Source: Litoditis marina (lineage: Eukaryota > Nematoda > Chromadorea > Rhabditida > Rhabditidae). Taken from it: 64,000 nucleotides of DNA. The number at the start of each line of letters is the position of its first letter. Positions within the stretch are counted from its first letter, which is position 1. Positions 26,501-38,861 of this stretch are shown here, piece after piece. Where the stretch lies: the NCBI GenBank assembly GCA_964036275.1, contig OZ038436.1, positions 4,620,936 through 4,684,935 on the forward strand. The letters are read 5' to 3'. The translations under genes and the position numbers were made by a program. The notes beneath the pieces were generated by a model. It ran no database searches. It was not told where the DNA came from and worked only from the letters and a program-made list of their open reading frames with translations.

Positions 26501-29500
26501 TCGTTGCGCCGTATCTCGTATGGGTAGATATGCGAAACTGTCTGACTTCAGATTTCTCTATGCTCTCTTATCTCTAGCTCTCGTTGCGCCGTATCTCGTA
26601 TGGGTAGATATGCGAAACTGTCTGACTTCAGATTTCTCTATGATCTCTTCTCTCTAGCTCTCGTTGCGCCGTATCTCGTATGGGTAGATATGCGAAACTG
26701 TCTGATTCAAATTTCTCTATGATCTCTTCTCTCTAGCTCTCGTTGCGCCGTATCTCGTATGGGTAGATATGCGAAACTGTCTGACTTCAGATTTCTCTAT
26801 GATCTCTTCTCTCTAGCTCTCGTTGCGCCGTATCTCGTATGGGTGCGAAACTGTCTGACTTCAGATTTCTCTATGCTCTCTTCTCTCTAGCTCTCGTTGC
26901 GCCGTATCTCGTATGGGTAGATATGCGAAACTGTCTGACTTTAGATTTCTCTATGATCTCTTCTCTCTAGCTCTCGTTGCGCCGTATCTCGTATGGGTAG
27001 ATATGCGAAACTGTCTGACTTCAGATTTATCTATGCTCTCTTATCTCTAGCTCTCGTTGCGCCGTATCTCGTATGGGTAGATATGCGAAACTGTCTGACT
27101 TCAGATTTCTCTATGCTCTCTTCTCTCTAGCTCTCGTTGCGCCGTATCTCGTATGGGTAGATATGCGAAACTGTCTGACTTTAGATTTCTCTATGATCTC
27201 TTCTCTCTAGCTCTCGTTGCGCCGTATCTCGTATGAGTAGATATGCGAAACTGTCTGACTTTAGATTTCTCTATGATCTCTTCTCTCTAGCTCTCGTTGC
27301 GCCGTATCTCGTATGGGTAGATATGCGAAACTGTCCGACTTTAGATTTCTCTATGATCTCTTCTCTCTAGCTCTCGTTGCGCCGTATCTCGTATGGGTAG
27401 ATATGCGAAACTGTCCGACTTTAGATTTCTCTATGATCTCTTCTCTCTAGCTCTCGTTGCGCCGTATCTCGTATGGGTGCGAAACTGTCTGACTTCAGAT
27501 TTCTCTATGCTCTCTTCTCTCTAGCTCTCGTTGCGCCGTATCTCGTATGGGTAGATATGCGAAACTGTCTGACTTCAGATTTCTCTATGATCTCTTCTCT
27601 CTAGCTCTCGTTGCGCCGTATCTCGTATGGGTAGATATGCGAAACTGTCTGATTCAAATTTCTCTATGATCTCTTCTCTCTAGCTCTCGTTGCGCCGTAT
27701 CTCGTATGGGTAGATATGCGAAACTGTCTGACTTCAGATTTCTCTATGATCTCTTCTCTCTAGCTCTCGTTGCGCCGTATCTCGTATGGGTAGATATGCG
27801 AAACTGTCTGACTTCAGATTTCTCTATGATCTCTTCTCTCTAGCTCTCGTTGCGCCGTATCTCGTATGGGTGCGAAACTGTCTGACTTCAGATTTCTCTA
27901 TGCTCTCTTCTCTCTAGCTCTCGTTGCGCCGTATCTCGTATGGGTAGATATGCGAAACTGTCTGACTTTAGATTTCTCTATGATCTCTTCTCTCTAGCTC
28001 TCGTTGCGCCGTATCTCGTATGGGTAGATATGCGAAACTGTCTGACTTCAGATTTATCTATGCTCTCTTATCTCTAGCTCTCGTTGCGCCGTATCTCGTA
28101 TGGGTAGATATGCGAAACTGTCTGACTTCAGATTTCTCTATGCTCTCTTCTCTCTAGCTCTCGTTGCGCCGTATCTCGTATGGGTAGATATGCGAAACTG
28201 TCTGACTTTAGATTTCTCTATGATCTCTTCTCTCTAGCTCTCGTTGCGCCGTATCTCGTATGAGTAGATATGCGAAACTGTCTGACTTTAGATTTCTCTA
28301 TGATCTCTTCTCTCTAGCTCTCGTTGCGCCGTATCTCGTATGGGTAGATATGCGAAACTGTCCGACTTTAGATTTCTCTATGATCTCTTCTCTCTAGCTC
28401 TCGTTGCGCCGTATCTCGTATGGGTAGATATGCGAAACTGTCCGACTTTAGATTTCTCTATGATCTCTTCTCTCTAGCTCTCGTTGCGCCGTATCTCGTA
28501 TGGGTAGATATGCGAAACTGTCTGACTCTAGATTTCTCTATGATCTCTTCTCTCTAGCTCTCGTTGCGCCGTATCTCGTATGGGTAGATATGCGAAACTG
28601 TCTGACTTTAGATTTCTCTATGATCTCTTCTCTCTAGCTCTCGTTGCGCCGTATCTCGTATGGGTAGATATGCGAAACTGTCTGACTTCAGATTTCTCTA
28701 TGCTCTCTTCTCTCTAGTCCTCGTTGCGCCGTATCTCGTATGGGTAGATATGCGAAACTGTCTGACTTCAGATTTCTCTATGATCTCTTCTCTCTAGCTC
28801 TCGTTGCGCCGTATCTCGTATGGGTAGATATCCGAAACTGTCTGACTTTAGATTTCTCTATGATCTCTTCTCTCTAGCTCTCGTTGCGCCGTATCTCGTA
28901 TGGGTAGATATGCGAAACTGTCTGACTTTAGATTTTTCTATGATCTCTTCTCTCTAGCTCTCGTTGCGCCGTATCTCGTATGGGTAGATATGCGAAACTG
29001 TCTGACTTTAGATTTCTCTATGATCTCTTCTCTCTAGCTCTCGTTGCGCCGTATCTCGTATGGGTAGATATGCGAAACTGTCTGACTTCAGATTTCTCTA
29101 TGATCTCTTCTCTCTAGCTCTCGTTGCGCCGTATCTCGTATGGGTAGATATGCGAAACTGTCTGACTTCAGATTTCTCTATGCTCTCTTCTCTCTAGCTC
29201 TCGTTGCGCCGTATCTCGTATGGGTAGATATGCGAAACTGTCTGACTTTAGATTTCTCTATGATCTCTTCTCTCTAGCTCTCGTTGCGCCGTATCTCGTA
29301 TGAGTAGATATGCGAAACTGTCTGACTTTAGATTTCTCTATGATCTCTTCTCTCTAGCTCTCGTTGCGCCGTATCTCGTATGGGTAGATATGCGAAACTG
29401 TCCGACTTTAGATTTCTCTATGATCTCTTCTCTCTAGCTCTCGTTGCGCCGTATCTCGTATGGGTAGATATGCGAAACTGTCCGACTTTAGATTTCTCTA

Positions 29501-32500
29501 TGATCTCTTCTCTCTAGCTCTCGTTGCGCCGTATCTCGTATGGGTAGATATGCGAAACTGTCTGACTCTAGATTTCTCTATGATCTCTTCTCTCTAGCTC
29601 TCGTTGCGCCGTATCTCGTATGGGTAGATATGCGAAACTGTCTGACTTTAGATTTCTCTATGATCTCTTCTCTCTAGCTCTCGTTGCGCCGTATCTCGTA
29701 TGGGTAGATATGCGAAACTGTCTGACTTCAGATTTCTCTATGCTCTCTTCTCTCTAGTCCTCGTTGCGCCGTATCTCGTATGGGTAGATATGCGAAACTG
29801 TCTGACTTCAGATTTCTCTATGATCTCTTCTCTCTAGCTCTCGTTGCGCCGTATCTCGTATGGGTAGATATCCGAAACTGTCTGACTTTAGATTTCTCTA
29901 TGATCTCTTCTCTCTAGCTCTCGTTGCGCCGTATCTCGTATGGGTAGATATCCGAAACTGTCTGACTTTAGATTTCTCTATGATCTCTTCTCTCTAGCTC
30001 TCGTTGCGCCGTATCTCGTATGGGTAGATATGCGAAACTGTCTGACTTTAGATTTCTCTATGATCTCTTCTCTCTAGCTCTCGTTGCGCCGTATCTCGTA
30101 TGGGTAGATATGCGAAACTGTCTGACTTCAGATTTCTCCATGATCTCTTCTCTCTAGCTCTCGTTGCGCCGTATCTCGTATGGGTAGATATGCGAAACTG
30201 TCTGACTTCAGATTTCTCTATGATCTCTTCTCTCTAGCTCTCGTTGCGCCGTATCTCGTATGGGTAGATATGCGAAACTGTCTGATTCAAATTTCTCTAT
30301 GATCTCTTCTCTCTAGCTCTCGTTGCGCCGTATCTCGTATGGGTAGATATGCGAAACTGTCTGACTTCAGATTTCTCTATGATCTCTTCTCTCTAGCTCT
30401 CGTTGCGCCGTATCTCGTATGGGTAGATATGCGAAACTGTCTGACTTCAGATTTCTCTATGATCTCTTCTCTCTAGCTCTCGTTGCGCCGTATCTCGTAT
30501 GGGTGCGAAACTGTCTGACTTCAGATTTCTCTATGCTCTCTTCTCTCTAGCTCTCGTTGCGCCGTATCTCGTATGGGTAGATATGCGAAACTGTCTGACT
30601 TTAGATTTCTCTATGATCTCTTCTCTCTAGCTCTCGTTGCGCCGTATCTCGTATGGGTAGATATGCGAAACTGTCTGACTTCAGATTTATCTATGCTCTC
30701 TTATCTCTAGCTCTCGTTGCGCCGTATCTCGTATGGGTAGATATGCGAAACTGTCTGACTTCAGATTTCTCTATGCTCTCTTCTCTCTAGCTCTCGTTGC
30801 GCCGTATCTCGTATGGGTAGATATGCGAAACTGTCTGACTTTAGATTTCTCTATGATCTCTTCTCTCTAGCTCTCGTTGCGCCGTATCTCGTATGAGTAG
30901 ATATGCGAAACTGTCTGACTTTAGATTTCTCTATGATCTCTTCTCTCTAGCTCTCGTTGCGCCGTATCTCGTATGGGTAGATATGCGAAACTGTCCGACT
31001 TTAGATTTCTCTATGATCTCTTCTCTCTAGCTCTCGTTGCGCCGTATCTCGTATGGGTAGATATGCGAAACTGTCCGACTTTAGATTTCTCTATGATCTC
31101 TTCTCTCTAGCTCTCGTTGCGCCGTATCTCGTATGGGTAGATATGCGGAACTGTCTGACTTTAGATTTCTCTATGATCTCTTCTCTCTAGCTCTCGTTGC
31201 GCCGTATCTCGTATGGGTAGATATGCGAAACTGTCCGACTTTAGATTTCTCTATTATCTCTTCTCTCTAGCTCTCGTTGCGCCGTATCTCGTATGGGTAG
31301 ATATGCGAAACTGTCCGACTTTAGATTTCTCTATGATCTCTTCTCTCTAGCTCTCGTTGCGCCGTATCTCGTATGGGTAGATATGCGAAACTGTCTGACT
31401 CTAGATTTCTCTATGATCTCTTCTCTCTAGCTCTCGTTGCGCCGTATCTCGTATGGGTAGATATGCGAAACTGTCTGACTTTAGATTTCTCTATGATCTC
31501 TTCTCTCTAGCTCTCGTTGCGCCGTATCTCGTATGGGTAGATATGCGAAACTGTCTGACTTCAGATTTCTCTATGCTCTCTTCTCTCTAGTCCTCGTTGC
31601 GCCGTATCTCGTATGGGTAGATATGCGAAACTGTCTGACTTCAGATTTCTCTATGATCTCTTCTCTCTAGCTCTCGTTGCGCCGTATCTCGTATGGGTAG
31701 ATATCCGAAACTGTCTGACTTTAGATTTCTCTATGATCTCTTCTCTCTAGCTCTCGTTGCGCCGTATCTCGTATGGGTAGATATGCGAAACTGTCTGACT
31801 TTAGATTTCTCTATGATCTCTTCTCTCTAGCTCTCGTTGCGCCGTATCTCGTATGGGTAGATATGCGAAACTGTCTGACTTTAGATTTCTCTATGATCTC
31901 TTCTCTCTAGCTCTCGTTGCGCCGTATCTCGTATGGGTAGATATGCGAAACTGTCTGACTTTAGATTTCTCTATGATCTCTTCTCTCTAGCTCTCGTTGC
32001 GCCGTATCTCGTATGGGTAGATATGCGAAACTGTCTGACTTTAGATTTCTCTATGATCTCTTCTCTCTAGCTCTCGTTGCGCCGTATCTCGTATGAGTAG
32101 ATATGCGAAACTGTCTGACTTTAGATTTCTCTATGATCTCTTATCTCTAGCTCTCGTTGCGCCGTATCTCGTATGGGTAGATATGCGAAACTGTCTGACT
32201 TCAGATTTCTCTATGCTCTCTTCTCTCTAGCTCTCGTTGCGCCGTATCTCGTATGGGTAGATATGCGAAACTGTCTGACTTTAGATTTCTCTATGATCTC
32301 TTCTCTCTAGCTCTCGTTGCGCCGTATCTCGTATGAGTAGATATGCGAAACTGTCTGACTTTAGATTTCTCTATGATCTCTTCTCTCTAGCTCTCGTTGC
32401 GCCGTATCTCGTATGGGTAGATATGCGAAACTGTCCGACTTTAGATTTCTCTATGATCTCTTCTCTCTAGCTCTCGTTGCGCCGTATCTCGTATGGGTAG

Positions 32501-35500
32501 ATATGCGAAACTGTCCGACTTTAGATTTCTCTATGATCTCTTCTCTCTAGCTCTCGTTGCGCCGTATCTCGTATGGGTGCGAAACTGTCTGACTTCAGAT
32601 TTCTCTATGCTCTCTTCTCTCTAGCTCTCGTTGCGCCGTATCTCGTATGGGTAGATATGCGAAACTGTCTGACTTCAGATTTCTCTATGATCTCTTCTCT
32701 CTAGCTCTCGTTGAGCCGTATCTCGTATGGGTGCGAAACTGTCTGACTTCAGATTTCTCTATGCTCTCTTCTCCCTAGCTCTCGTTGCGCCGTATCTCGT
32801 ATGGGTAGATATGCGAAACTGTCTGACTTTAGATTTCTCTATGATCTCTTCTCTCTAGCTCTCGTTGCGCCGTATCTCGTATGGGTAGATATGCGAAACT
32901 GTCTGACTTCAGATTTATCTATGCTCTCTTATCTCTAGCTCTCGTTGCGCCGTATCTCGTATGGGTAGATATGCGAAACTGTCTGACTTCAGATTTCTCT
33001 ATGCTCTCTTCTCTCTAGCTCTCGTTGCGCCGTATCTCGTATGGGTAGATATGCGAAACTGTCTGACTTTAGATTTCTCTATGATCTCTTCTCTCTAGCT
33101 CTCGTTGCGCCGTATCTCGTATGAGTAGATATGCGAAACTGTCTGACTTTAGATTTCTCTGTGATCTCTTCTCTCTAGCTCTCGTTGCGCCGTATCTCGT
33201 ATGGGTAGATATGCGAAACTGTCCGACTTTAGATTTCTCTATGATCTCTTCTCTCTAGCTCTCGTTGCGCCGTATCTCGTATGGGTAGATATGCGAAACT
33301 GTCCGACTTTAGATTTCTCTATGATCTCTTCTCTCTAGCTCTCGTTGCGCCGTATCTCGTATGGGTGCGAAACTGTCTGACTTCAGATTTCTCTATGCTC
33401 TCTTCTCTCTAGCTCTCGTTGCGCCGTATCTCGTATGGGTAGATATGCGAAACTGTCTGACTTCAGATTTCTCTATGATCTCTTCTCTCTAGCTCTCGTT
33501 GCGCCGTATCTCGTATGGGTAGATATGCGAAACTGTCTGATTCAAATTTCTCTATGATCTCTTCTCTCTAGCTCTCGTTGCGCCGTATCTCGTATGGGTA
33601 GATATGCGAAACTGTCTGACTTCAGATTTCTCTATGATCTCTTCTCTCTAGCTCTCGTTGCGCCGTATCTCGTATGGGTAGATATGCGAAACTGTCTGAC
33701 TTCAGATTTCTCTATGATCTCTTCTCTCTAGCTCTCGTTGCGCCGTATCTCGTATGGGTGCGAAACTGTCTGACTTCAGATTTCTCTATGCTCTCTTCTC
33801 TCTAGCTCTCGTTGCGCCGTATCTCGTATGGGTAGATATGCGAAACTGTCTGACTTTAGATTTCTCTATGATCTCTTCTCTCTAGCTCTCGTTGCGCCGT
33901 ATCTCGTATGGGTAGATATGCGAAACTGTCTGACTTCAGATTTATCTATGCTCTCTTATCTCTAGCTCTCGTTGCGCCGTATCTCGTATGGGTAGATATG
34001 CGAAACTGTCTGACTTCAGATTTCTCTATGCTCTCTTCTCTCTAGCTCTCGTTGCGCCGTATCTCGTATGGGTAGATATGCGAAACTGTCTGACTTTAGA
34101 TTTCTCTATGATCTCTTCTCTCTAGCTCTCGTTGCGCCGTATCTCGTATGAGTAGATATGCGAAACTGTCTGACTTTAGATTTCTCTATGATCTCTTCTC
34201 TCTAGCTCTCGTTGCGCCGTATCTCGTATGGGTAGATATGCGAAACTGTCCGACTTTAGATTTCTCTATGATCTCTTCTCTCTAGCTCTCGTTGCGCCGT
34301 ATCTCGTATGGGTAGATATGCGAAACTGTCCGACTTTAGATTTCTCTATGATCTCTTCTCTCTAGCTCTCGTTGCGCCGTATCTCGTATGGGTAGATATG
34401 CGAAACTGTCTGACTCTAGATTTCTCTATGATCTCTTCTCTCTAGCTCTCGTTGCGCCGTATCTCGTATGGGTAGATATGCGAAACTGTCTGACTTTAGA
34501 TTTCTCTATGATCTCTTCTCTCTAGCTCTCGTTGCGCCGTATCTCGTATGGGTAGATATGCGAAACTGTCTGACTTCAGATTTCTCTATGCTCTCTTCTC
34601 TCTAGTCCTCGTTGCGCCGTATCTCGTATGGGTAGATATGCGAAACTGTCTGACTTCAGATTTCTCTATGATCTCTTCTCTCTAGCTCTCGTTGCGCCGT
34701 ATCTCGTATGGGTAGATATCCGAAACTGTCTGACTTTAGATTTCTCTATGATCTCTTCTCTCTAGCTCTCGTTGCGCCGTATCTCGTATGGGTAGATATG
34801 CGAAACTGTCTGACTTTAGATTTCTCTATGATCTCTTCTCTCTAGCTCTCGTTGCGCCGTATCTCGTATGGGTAGATATGCGAAACTGTCTGACTTTAGA
34901 TTTCTCTATGATCTCTTCTCTCTAGCTCTCGTTGCGCCGTATCTCGTATGGGTAGATATGCGAAACTGTCTGACTTTAGATTTCTCTATGATCTCTTCTC
35001 TCTAGCTCTCGTTGCGCCGTATCTCGTATGGGTAGATATGCGAAACTGTCTGACTTTAGATTTCTCTATGATCTCTTCTCTCTAGCTCTCGTTGCGCCGT
35101 ATCTCGTATGGGTAGATATGCGAAACTGTCTGACTTCAGATTTCTCTATGATCTCTTCTCTCTAGCTCTCGTTGCGCCGTATCTCGTATGGGTAGATATC
35201 CGAAACTGTCTGACTTTAGATTTCTCTATGATCTCTTCTCTCTAGCTCTCGTTGGGCCGTATCTCGTATGGGTAGATATGCGAAACTGTCTGACTTTAGA
35301 TTTCTCTATGATCTCTTCTCTCTAGCTCTCGTTGCGCCGTATCTCGTATGGGTAGATATGCGAAACTGTCTGACTTTAGATTTCTCTATGATCCCTTCTC
35401 TCTAGCTCTCGTTGCGCCGTATCTCGTATGGGTAGATATGCGAAACTGTCTGACTTTAGATTTCTCTATGATCTCTTCTCTCTAGCTCTCGTTGCGCCGT

Positions 35501-37523
35501 ATCTCGTATGGGTAGATATGCGAAACTGTCTGACTTTAGATTTCTCTATGATCTCTTCTCTCTAGCTCTCGTTGCGCCGTATCTCGTATGGGTAGATATG
35601 CGAAACTGTCTGACTTTAGATTTCTCTATGATCTCTTCTCTCTAGCTCTTGTTGCGCCGTATCTCGTATGGGTAGATATCCGAAACTGTCTGACTTTAGA
35701 TTTCTCTATGATCTCTTCTCTCTAGCTCTCGTTGCGCCGTATCTCGTATGGGTAGATATGCGAAACTGTCTGACTTCAGTTTTATCTATGATCTCTTCTC
35801 TCTAGCTCTCGTTGCGCCGTATCTCGTATGGGTAGATATGCGAAACTGTCTGACTTCAGTTTTATCTATGATCTCTTCTCTCTAGCTCTCGTTGCGCCGT
35901 ATCTCGTACGGGTAGATATGCGAAACTGTCTGACTTCAGATTTCTCTATGATCTCTTCTCTCTAGCTCTCGTTGCGCCGTATCTCGTATGGGTAGATATG
36001 CGAAACTGTCTGACTTTAGATTTCTCTATGATCTCTTCTCTCTAGCTCTCGTTGCGCCGTATCTCGTATGAGTAGATATGCGAAACTGTCTGACTTTAGA
36101 TTTCTCTATGATCTCTTCTCTCTAGCTCTCGTTGCGCCGTATCTCGTATGGGTAGATATGCGAAACTGTCTGACTTTAGATTTCTCTATGATCTCTTCTC
36201 TCTAGCTCTCGTTGCGCCGTATCTCGTATGGGTAGATATGCGAAACTGTCTGACTTCAGATTTCTCTATGCTCTCTTCTCTCTAGCTCTCGTTGCGCCGT
36301 ATCTCGTATGGGTAGATATGCGAAACTGTCTGACTTCAGATTTCTCTATGCTCTCTTATCTCTAGCTCTCGTTGCGCCGTATCTCATGCGAAACTGTCTG
36401 ACTTCAGATTTCTCTATGATCTCTTCTCTCTAGCTCTCGTTGCGCCGTATCTCGTATGGGTAGATATGCGAAACTGTCTGATTCAAATTTCTCTATGATC
36501 TCTTCTCTCTAGCTCTCGTTGCGCCGTATCTCGTATGGGTAGATATGCGAAACTGTCTGACTTCAGATTTCTCTATGATCTCTTCTCTCTAGCTCTCGTT
36601 GCGCCGTATCTCGTATGGGTAGATATGCGAAACTGTCTGACTTCAGATTTCTCTATGATCTCTTCTCTCTAGCTCTCGTTGCGCCGTATCTCGTATGGGT
36701 AGATATGCGAAACTGTCTGATTCAAATTTCTCTATGATCTCTTCTCTCTAGCTCTCGTTGCGCCGTATCTCGTATGGGTAGATATGCGAAACTGTCTGAC
36801 TTCAGATTTCTCTATGATCTCTTCTCTCTAGCTCTCGTTGCGCCGTATCTCGTATGGGTAGATATGCGAAACTGTCTGACTTCAGATTTCTCTATGATCT
36901 CTTCTCTCTAGCTCTCGTTGCGCCGTATCTCGTATGGGTAGATATGCGAAACTGTCTGACTTCAGATTTCTCTATGATCTCTTCTCTCTAGCTCTCGTTG
37001 CGCCGTATCTCGTATGGGTAGATATGCGAAACTGTCTGACTTTAGATTTCTCTATGATCTCTTCTCTCTAGCTCTCGTTGCGCCGTATCTCGTATGGGTA
37101 GATATGCGAAACTGTCTGACTTTAGATTTCTCTATGATCTCTTCTCTCTAGCTCTCGTTGCGCCGTATCTCGTATGGGTAGATATGCGAAACTGTCTGAC
37201 TTTAGATTTCTCTATGATCTCTTCTCTCTAGCTCTCGTTGCGCCGTATCTCGTATGGGTAGATATGCGAAACTGTCTGACTTTAGATTTCTCTATGATCT
37301 CTTCTCTCTAGCTCTCGTTGCGCCGTATCTCGTATGGGTAGATATGCGAAACTGTCTGACTTCAGATTTCTCTATGATCTCTTCTCTCTAGCTCTCGTTG
37401 CGCCGTATCTCGTATGGGTAGATATGCGAAACTGTCTGACTTTAGATTTCTCTATGATCTCTTCTCTCTAGCTCTCGTTGCGCCGTATCTCGTATGGGTA
37501 GATATGCGAAACTGTCTGACTTT
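20590..37523 (-). repeat. 80-bp satellite array 3 (about 211 monomers, reversed)
   Basis: The same monomer read as reverse complement over 17 kb. Marker variants (GTATGGGTGCGAAAC, a 6-bp deletion giving 74-bp monomers; CTGATTCAAATT; TAGTCCTCG; GATATCCGAAAC) recur in fixed order. The deletion markers at 26,841, 27,474 and 27,867 recur at 32,729, 33,363 and 33,756, a shift of about 5,889. Those at 22,221, 22,374 and 23,008 recur at 32,575, 32,729 and 33,363, a shift of about 10,355. These are kilobase-scale duplications within the array. No gene seen. Confidence 0.98.
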
Positions 37524-38216
37524 AATTAGGTGAATGTGCTCAGTAAAAGATGTACTCAAAAATCGTTTCGACCCTGATTCAAGACGATTTTTGGGTTGTT
37601 TTTCTCAGAGGGTTGGGTCATCATCAGTTGAACCCCTCTGAGAAAATGAAAACAGGACGAAAAGACTTACCGTCTTTTAACGATGAATTGAGAGAAATGG
37701 ACATTGCTTCTACTTCATTGCACGTTTTCAAGCTCGAAAGCTGGTATACGTGTTTCCACCTACCATTTTGAATGGTGAAAGGCAGCTGGGGCGATTTTGC
37801 CAAACCAACTCGAGGGAAACACGCTTTAGAAGTTATATATTAGGTTATTTATTTGAACAAAATATACTGTGTCACTAGGACGTTTTGGGTGTTATAATTA
37901 GGTGAATGTGCTCAGTAAAAGATGTACTCAAAAAAAAATCAAAAAAAAAGCTTGAAAACGTGCAATGAAGTAGAAGCAATGTCCATTTCTCTCAATTCAT
38001 CGTTAAAAGACGGTCAGTAAGTCTTTTCGTCCTGTTTTCATTTTCTCAGAGGGGTTCAACTGATGATGACCCAACCATCTGAGAAAAACAACCCAAAAAT
38101 CGTCTTGAATCAGGGTCGAAACGATTTTTGAGTACATCTTTTACTGAGCACATTCACCTAATTATAACACCTAAAACGTCCTAGTGACACAATATATTTT
38201 GTTCAAATAAATAACC
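37524..38216. mobile_element. Rearranged foldback repeat
   Basis: The left arm at about 37,526-37,733 (TAATTAGGTGAATGTGCTCA to TTTTCAAGC) is nearly the reverse complement of 37,950-38,164. A second inverted pair, about 37,847-37,931 and 38,131-38,216, shares the same TAATTAGGTGAATG edge plus an outer TTCAAATAAATAA segment. The segment looks like two overlapping copies of one palindromic element. The small reading frame in the left arm is mirrored in the right arm and has no recognised similarity. Confidence 0.85.
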
Positions 38217-38860
38217 CTCTGATATTTCTCTGATATTGATTTATCGATTTTTCATGAGGACTCGAAATCAGACATGATATTTTACGCCTTAACGTCCCGC
38301 GACAACCCCTACCTTTATTGTCTTGAAACTCGACATACATATAAAGGACCCAAAATAATTATGACTTTCAATTATGAAAAATCGATAATTTCGATTTATT
38401 GATTAGTTACATGAAGATGTAAAATGGTCAAAAACGGCCCGAAAATTTTCAAACTGACTTAAACTTTTCCTCATTCTTCCAACAGTATGAGTTATGCATG
38501 AGAATCAACTAAATCAGAAAAAAGTTGAGAGCAAGTGTTTTCTTTTCGAGAAATATCGGGTTTTTGTTTGCCAAATTTTCAAAAGAGTTGAACAAGTACA
38601 GTTATTTTAGTGTGAAGATTAATCACTAAGTAGTGCTCTATCGTGAAAAAATATCGAAAAAAAGTTCAGTCGTTCGCGAGATATACGTTGTTGAATTTCA
38701 CCTACAAAATTGATGACGTCATAAGTCACATGACGAAAACTGTCAACATGATCTTTGATGCCTTAACTTTTTTTACGATTTCGAACATGACAAACACGCG
38801 GGGGTCTGGGGGGCACCCCCAGCTAGCGGGGCCCGCGGCGTCAGCCGCGGGACCCACTAG
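38217..38860 (+). mobile_element. Helitron-like 3' terminal region (non-autonomous, 5' end not identified)
   Basis: The 3' edge has an 8-bp GC hairpin (CCCGCGGC, loop GTCA, GCCGCGGG; 38,832-38,851), then five bases, then CTAG (38,857-38,860) followed by T. This is the hairpin-CTRR|T arrangement of Helitron ends. A second hairpin (CTGGGGG/CCCCCAG) lies just upstream. The rest is AT-rich and non-coding. No convincing A|TC 5' terminus was found; it could lie within or before the foldback region. Confidence 0.55.
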
Positions 38861-38861
38861 T

